A stretch of 64,000 nt of DNA from Centropus unirufus (lineage: Eukaryota > Chordata > Aves > Cuculiformes > Centropidae): NCBI GenBank assembly GCA_013397695.1, contig VYZI01000129.1, positions 2,059,263-2,123,262 on the forward strand. Reading direction: 5' to 3'. The translations under genes and the position numbers were made by a program. The notes under the pieces are model-generated. The model ran no database searches. It was given only the letters and a program-made list of their open reading frames with translations, and had not been told where the DNA came from. Below are positions 61,201-64,000 of this stretch, piece by piece (position 1 is the stretch's first letter; the number at the start of each line of letters is the position of its first letter).

Positions 61201-64000
61201 CGTCTGCGGGTGGGAGCACCGCGCCTCCCGGCGGGAAGCGGGGCTGGACCGCGGCGCCAGGCGCCGGGCTTTGTCCGTGCGGGGCTGTGCCCGGGGACAG
61301 CGGAGGACTCGTCTTCCCCGGAGAAAGCTGGAAAAAAAATAAGCCTGCAGAATCCCAGGAGGATGCGGCGGTCCGCGCTGCTCCTCAGGGACGCCGCTGC
61401 TCCCTGCAGTCGGGATGGTTTGGGTTGGAAGGGACCTTAAAGCTCACCCGGTTCCAACCCCCCTGGTAGCTTCTTCTCCCAGTTTTGCGGCGCCCCCGCG
61501 GGTCTCCTCCCGGGACACGGTTTTCCTGGAGAACGCATCTTCTCGGCGCGGAGGGGGCAGCAGCCGCCGCGGGGTGGGATGCGGGACCAGCCCGGGCACC
61601 CACGGAGTCGCCGTGGCGCCCACCCGGCAGGGCAGGAGGGACCTCAGGAGGTTCAACAAGGCCAAGTGCAAGGTCCCACACCTGGGTCTGGGCAATCCAT
61701 GGTTTCAGTACAGGGTGGGGGATGGTGGGATTGAGAGCAGCCCTGAGGAGGTCTTGGGATGCTCCTTGATGAAGCTTGGCGTGAGCCAGCAGTGAGTGCT
61801 CACAGCCCAGGAGGCCAGCGGGATCCTGGGATGTATCCAAAGCAGCGTGGCTACCAGGGCAAGGGAAGGAATTCTGCTCCTCTGCTCCTCTCCTGTGAGA
61901 CCCCACCTGGAGTCCTGTGTCCAGTTCTGGAATCCCCAAAATAAGAAGGACATGGAAGTGTTGGAACGGGTCCACAGGAGTGCCGTGAAGATGATCCAAG
62001 GGCTGGAGCACCTCTGCTATGGGGACAGACAGTTGGGGTTGTTCAGCCTGGAGAAGGTTCCAGGGAGACCTTAGAGCAGCTTCCAGTACCTGAAGGGGCT
62101 CCAGGAAAGCTGGGGAGGGACTTTTCATGACGGCATGGAGTGATAGGATGAGGGGGAATGGGTTTAAATTGCAGCAGAGAAGATTTAGATGAGTCATTAG
62201 GAAGAAATTCTTGCTGCTGAGGGTGGTGAGACCCTGCCCCAGGAAAACTGTGGCTGCTCCATCCCTGGAGGTGTTGAAGTCCAGGTTGGATGGAGCCTGG
62301 AGCAGCCTGTTCTGCTGGGGGGTGGGAGGTGACTGGTGGGGGCTTGGAACTCTCGGGGCTCTGAGGTCCCTTCCAACCCAAACCATTCCACGATTCCACG
62401 ACCGGAGGGAGCGCTGGAGCCGGGGCTCGGGCTGGGAAGCGCTGGCGTCTCCGGTGGGGCTGGGGGTGCCCCCGCCCGCCCCCAGCCCCCACCCCGCTCC
62501 GTGCCCGCGGCTCCGCGGGGCTACCGAGAGCCGAGGGGCGGCTACCGAAACCCGAGCGGCTCTGCGGGGCGTTCCCTCCCTCGGCCGGGTCCGCCCCCCT
62601 CCTCCTCCTCCTCCTCCTCCTCGCTCTCCTTGCCTCCCGGTTTTCTCCTGCGCCGGTCCCAAAGCTCCCGGAGCGGCTCGGGGGCTGCGGGCTGGGCTCG
62701 CCCCGGCCATGGCTGGCCACCTGTCCCCCGGCGCCTACCTCTACGCCGAGGAGCAGGAGTACCTGCAAGCCTACGAAGATGTTTTGGAGAGATACAAAGG
62801 TAGGGCTTGTCCTCCCGCAGCGGGGCTGCCGCTCGCCCCGCCGGGCGTGGCGACTGCGGGTCCGTGCGTGGCTACTCGGGCGGCTCGGACCGCTGTAACT
62901 CGCTCCCCTGCTCCCTCGGTGGGTGAAACGCACCCGCTTGTGGTTAAAAATAATTTTTTTTTTTTTTTTTTTTTTGGAGCGAAACGCGGGCACGGTGATG
63001 TGCCTTTCGGTGCGCGTTTGTCTTTAGTTCGGTTTGACCTTTTTATTCAGTATTTTTGTGGTTGGGCAAAGCCTGATCTTAGTTCATGTAGCACCTGCGT
63101 TTTTTTCATTGAATGATAAAAAAATACAGCAAAAACCCCCACGTTTATCCATAACGAAGATGCACACAGCTAAATTTATCTTGCTATAAATGTAAATTAG
63201 GCTGCTTTCTTTGATCGGAATGAAAGAGGTGGTTGGGGAGACACGGTTCGTTACTGTTTTCCAGTGTATTTGCTAATGCCAGATCTGCAAATGCTTCCCA
63301 GAAGTGTTACAGGTCTGATGCTACCCAAGTGCGAAGGGGATGGAGTTAACTGTGGAGATTGAATCCTCATCCTAGAAATAGTTTTTGCAGCGTGTCACAG
63401 CATACGCTGACATTTGCAGTGCTGAGCCCTTTGCCAATGCTCGTGGAAAGGACAGGTTAGGTTTTAGATGTGAAATTTTGACTTTGACAATTACTATCTT
63501 TCAGCTGTAGGTTTCTAGGCAGTTCTAAAGGTTTTGGTTAAATGGTTTCTACTGATGGGAATGGGAGTGGCGTCATTTCAGACAGCTCGATTTGAGGACA
63601 CCGATACTCGATTCCATTTAATCCGCGTTGTCAGTGGTAATATTTTTTAAGAATAACCCTCCTCCAGATGGTTATTTTGACACAAGGGCTTGTCATGTCT
63701 GAGTCTACTTTCTACCTGTGTCACTTGCCATTTCATAGGCCATTAACAGTATTGACTAATGACTCCTTTGTGTCTGTTGCCCATTGTGTCAATGCAGCTG
63801 TGGAACATGTGCGCTGTTTCTGTAGTGAAACGCAGTAGTGCCTTTTAGTTGAGAAAAGACTAAGGTATGAAATAGATCATCTTCAAAAAACACATCTTCA
63901 TTTTATCATCTTGTATTTTTTTTACGTCATCAATTATCTTGTTTGTAGCTAGAGTTATTTCTGCAAAATTTTAAAGCCAGCGTAGTGTTTACTTTGTAAA
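25051..64000 (+). CDS. DST: DST (dystonin/BPAG1), 5' part with alternative N-termini; continues past the window
   Basis: Five exons match the alternative N-termini of the spectraplakin dystonin as I remember them. The longer path (25051-25231, 25779-25813, 41672-41860, 60677-60884) joins in phase into 204 residues and resembles BPAG1a2. It has a hydrophobic membrane segment at about residues 17-38 (CALFLLLLLLGT and onward), a basic juxtamembrane stretch HRRLQKGRH, an Arg/Ser-rich region, and a Ser/acidic-rich region. The shorter path is one first exon at 62709-62799 resembling BPAG1a1. Both paths end with a lone G before the donor, so both fit the same next exon, which should carry the CH-CH actin-binding domain and lies beyond 64000. 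Known role: dystonin links actin, microtubules and intermediate filaments in neurons and muscle. The a2 form is membrane-anchored around the nucleus and endoplasmic reticulum. The window holds only a few percent of the coding sequence. Confidence 0.93.
25297..25465 (-). mobile_element. Old CR1 fragment just inside DST intron 1
   Basis: agaatcacggaatccttagg and the following ccgtgcagcctccgccagag match the same CR1 subfamily as the 23.2-kb copy, but more diverged and with GC-rich changes. It starts about 65 bases after the DST exon 1 donor. Confidence 0.75.
25779..25813 (+). CDS. DST: DST micro-exon 2 (35 bases)
   Basis: The acceptor cttcccttccag and donor gag|gtaatt bound a 35-base exon. Completing the split Asp codon, it encodes DAVMRTHHFRSE, matching mammalian BPAG1a2 as recalled. 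The exon restores phase 0 for the next one. It is too short to be seen as an open frame on its own. Confidence 0.9.
30932..31158 (+). mobile_element. CR1 LINE fragment
   Basis: Contains gagaggaaatggcctcaagc, cactggaggtgtttaaaaga and the end ggttctgtgattctatgaaa, i.e. the 3' terminus with its octamer-like tail. It is 5'-truncated to about 230 bases. Confidence 0.88.
32816..33062 (-). mobile_element. Diverged CR1 fragment with internal duplication
   Basis: Complement of CR1: gtagccctcctctggattcc and gtgctccaggtgaggtctca are characteristic. Near the 3' end the segment ccttaaagata occurs twice (about 32840 and 32863). Confidence 0.75.
36423..36875 (-). mobile_element. CR1 LINE fragment with expanded GGGTT array
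   Basis: About 450 bases of complement CR1, from ttcatagaatcacagaatgg to the ctctcagcctgtcctcacag block. Near its 3' end the ordinary ggtttgggttgg is expanded to four GGGTT units (36449-36470). Confidence 0.93.
36449..36470 (+). repeat. (GGGTT)4GG, G-quadruplex-capable tract
   Basis: Four GGG runs separated by TT, on the sense strand of DST. This satisfies the usual four-run quadruplex pattern. Confidence 0.85.
40238..40374. repeat. 55-bp tandem repeat, 2.5 copies
   Basis: Two identical copies (40238-40292 and 40293-40347) and a partial third of an A/C-rich unit beginning acaaatcaaaatgcaaggaa. The perfect identity implies recent duplication. Confidence 0.93.
41672..41860 (+). CDS. DST: DST coding exon 3 of the membrane-anchor isoform
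   Basis: Acceptor ttctgttacag|ggc and donor aaacct|gtaagt give 189 bases, 63 codons in phase 0. The product begins GFRSSPRHARRRVAP and contains SEQETSVRKRKIKKSSRVQP and EFYHSVQV. It is a basic linker highly similar to human BPAG1a2 as recalled. The bird version appears to have a shorter alanine run after RRRVA than the human one. Confidence 0.93.
45548..45673. repeat. Direct duplication, about 80-base spacing
   Basis: The block gactcatgagttgtttaaga with tcatgaga and ccaaaatttgca recurs at about 45630 as gactcaaggattgtttaaga, with a 9-base deletion between the two parts. Confidence 0.75.
46668..47285 (+). mobile_element. CR1 LINE fragment with RT C-terminal remnant
   Basis: About 620 bases. 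The frame from 46742 carries recognisable CR1 ORF2 C-terminal text (APHSKKDLEVLECVQRRATK, RLRELGLLRLEKRRLRGDL), then the 3' UTR ending ccaacctggtgattctgta. There is an internal rearrangement at the 5' end, where two partly similar segments (46690-46770 and 46900-46960) occur. It is inactive and 5'-truncated. Confidence 0.9.
48622..48823 (+). mobile_element. CR1 LINE 3' fragment
   Basis: Contains gggtcctcaggccctggcag, cctggaagtgtttaaaagcc and ggttggactcgatgatctca, ending in ggattctgattctat. About 200 bases, same subfamily as the 46.7-kb copy, preceded by an agaaagaatga simple repeat. Confidence 0.9.
58940..59005. repeat. T run with (attc)n and (ttcc)n simple repeat
   Basis: A T11 run followed by attcattcattcattcc and ttccttccttcctttc. 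Confidence 0.9.
59804..59966 (-). mobile_element. CR1 LINE 3' fragment beside the CpG island
   Basis: Begins aatcatggaatagtttgggt, then tggaagggaccttcaagccc, and continues to cacagcttccctgcactgc. About 160 bases of complement CR1. Confidence 0.9.
60630..60670 (+). repeat. (CCCT)(GTCT)(GTCC) tetranucleotide tract at the exon 4 acceptor
   Basis: ctccctccctccctgtctgt with ctgtccgtccgtccgtctcc forms the polypyrimidine tract of the splice acceptor at 60676. Confidence 0.9.
60677..60884 (+). CDS. DST: DST coding exon 4 (Ser/acidic linker before the actin-binding domain)
   Basis: Acceptor ctccccgtgcag|agc and donor gccg|gtaagg. It encodes 69 residues and the first base of the following codon. The product begins SSGNASYRCSMSSSADFSDE and contains LPWNLPKHERSKRKIQGG and VLDPAERAVLRIA, matching the segment before DERDKVQ in human isoforms as remembered. 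The exon lies in a CpG island, and its frame is open upstream to an ATG at 60506, so an additional start is possible. Confidence 0.94.
60962..61128 (+). mobile_element. CR1 LINE 3' fragment in the DST island
   Basis: Runs from gggaagccgtggctgctcca through ggatggatgcggcctggagc to gcggtcccttccaccccacc. It starts about 80 bases after the exon 4 donor. Confidence 0.9.
61413..61465 (-). mobile_element. Very short CR1 3' end
   Basis: gatggtttgggttggaaggg with accttaaagctcacccggtt is the complement of the last 50 bases or so of CR1. Confidence 0.8.
61625..62401 (+). mobile_element. Longest CR1 copy, with reverse-transcriptase remnant
   Basis: About 780 bases. Frames at 61640-61795 and 61796-62074 carry the CR1 ORF2 C-terminus split by a frameshift (RFNKAKCKVPHLGLGNPW, then ASGILGCIQSSVATRAREGI and RPHLESCVQFWNPQNKKDME). 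The 3' UTR follows to ccaaaccattccacgattcc. Inactive, 5'-truncated. It ends only about 300 bases before the BPAG1a1-like start codon. Confidence 0.93.
62400..62920 (+). promoter_or_regulatory. CpG island and probable promoter of the BPAG1a1-like first exon
   Basis: GC-rich sequence begins at the end of a CR1 copy and covers the exon starting at 62709. It includes ccgcccgccccc stretches and a run of cct triplets at about 62598-62625. No TATA box is visible. Its position directly upstream of a first coding exon supports promoter function. Confidence 0.6.
62709..62799 (+). CDS. DST: DST alternative first coding exon (BPAG1a1-like)
   Basis: The ATG lies in ggccatgg, with G at +4 and a GC-rich island upstream. 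The exon encodes 30 residues beginning MAGHLSPGAYLYAEEQ and ending with EDVLERYK, then a lone G before gtaggg. This is the N-terminus of the classical BPAG1a1 form as I recall it. Phase 1 matches exon 4, so either can splice to the downstream actin-binding exons. It lacks the membrane anchor. Confidence 0.93.
62800..64000 (+). other. DST intron after the BPAG1a1-like first exon
   Basis: Non-coding. A T run of more than 20 bases lies at about 62954-62976, and the rest is AT-rich. The next coding exon is not reached. Confidence 0.8.

Larger units (their letters stand above)
59990..61640. promoter_or_regulatory. Internal CpG island around DST exon 4
   Basis: GC- and CpG-rich sequence surrounds exon 4, with an inverted CCAAT (attgg at 60344-60348) about 160 bases before the ATG at 60506. 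An island deep inside a gene with several known isoforms suggests an alternative promoter. A CR1 insertion lies in its 3' part. Confidence 0.5.

Noticed and set aside
60446..61219. 257-codon minus-strand frame across DST exon 4
   Set aside because: It is antisense shadow of the DST exon and a CR1 copy.
61385..62993. 441- and 316-codon minus-strand frames near 62 kb
   Set aside because: They run antisense to CR1 and to the DST first exon through GC-rich sequence, with low-complexity composition. The sense-strand features explain the region.
1..64000. CRISPR arrays, insertion sequences, operons, riboswitches
   Set aside because: The window is vertebrate nuclear DNA. The tandem repeats present have no spacer-repeat structure or associated genes.

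Overview
This window looks like vertebrate, almost certainly avian, nuclear DNA. It carries about fifteen CR1 LINE fragments, whose 3' ends read as the typical bird sequence 'ggttggaagggacctt' or its complement. It also has an old avian-type retroviral LTR, long introns with GT/AG boundaries, and exons that reassemble into two vertebrate proteins I recognise. The species cannot be fixed from the sequence.

Two genes lie head to head, as I recall them in human chromosome 6p12. Left part (about 2.9-10.3 kb, minus strand): BEND6, a small nuclear BEN-domain corepressor. Seven coding exons join in phase into a 390-residue reading frame. Relative to the 279-residue human protein as I remember it, the frame has an extra N-terminal domain and an extra 33-codon in-phase exon. 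From 10.3 kb to about 23.7 kb there is gene-free sequence, probably the 5' intron of BEND6 leading back to a shared promoter.

Centre (23.7-25.3 kb): a CpG island with a 30-bp minisatellite, repeated GC boxes and a 616-base assembly gap. This is the likely divergent BEND6/DST promoter.

Right part (25.05 kb to the end, plus strand): the 5' end of DST (dystonin/BPAG1), a giant spectraplakin that links actin, microtubules and membranes. Four exons encode the 204-residue N-terminus of the membrane-anchored isoform (BPAG1a2-like). A separate first exon at 62.7 kb encodes the 30-residue N-terminus of the BPAG1a1-like isoform. Both end in the same splice phase, so both can join the next (actin-binding-domain) exon, which lies beyond the window. 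Two further CpG islands, at about 60.0-61.6 and 62.4-62.9 kb, mark likely internal promoters. Several CR1 copies have inserted among these islands.

I found no RNA genes, CRISPR arrays or microbial features, and no wholly new system. The most interesting points are the N-terminal extension and cassette exon of BEND6, a stop codon of BEND6 that overlaps a consensus splice donor, a possible extra DST N-terminus read from the 60-kb CpG island, a G-quadruplex-capable repeat inside a CR1, and the repeat-rich promoter gap.
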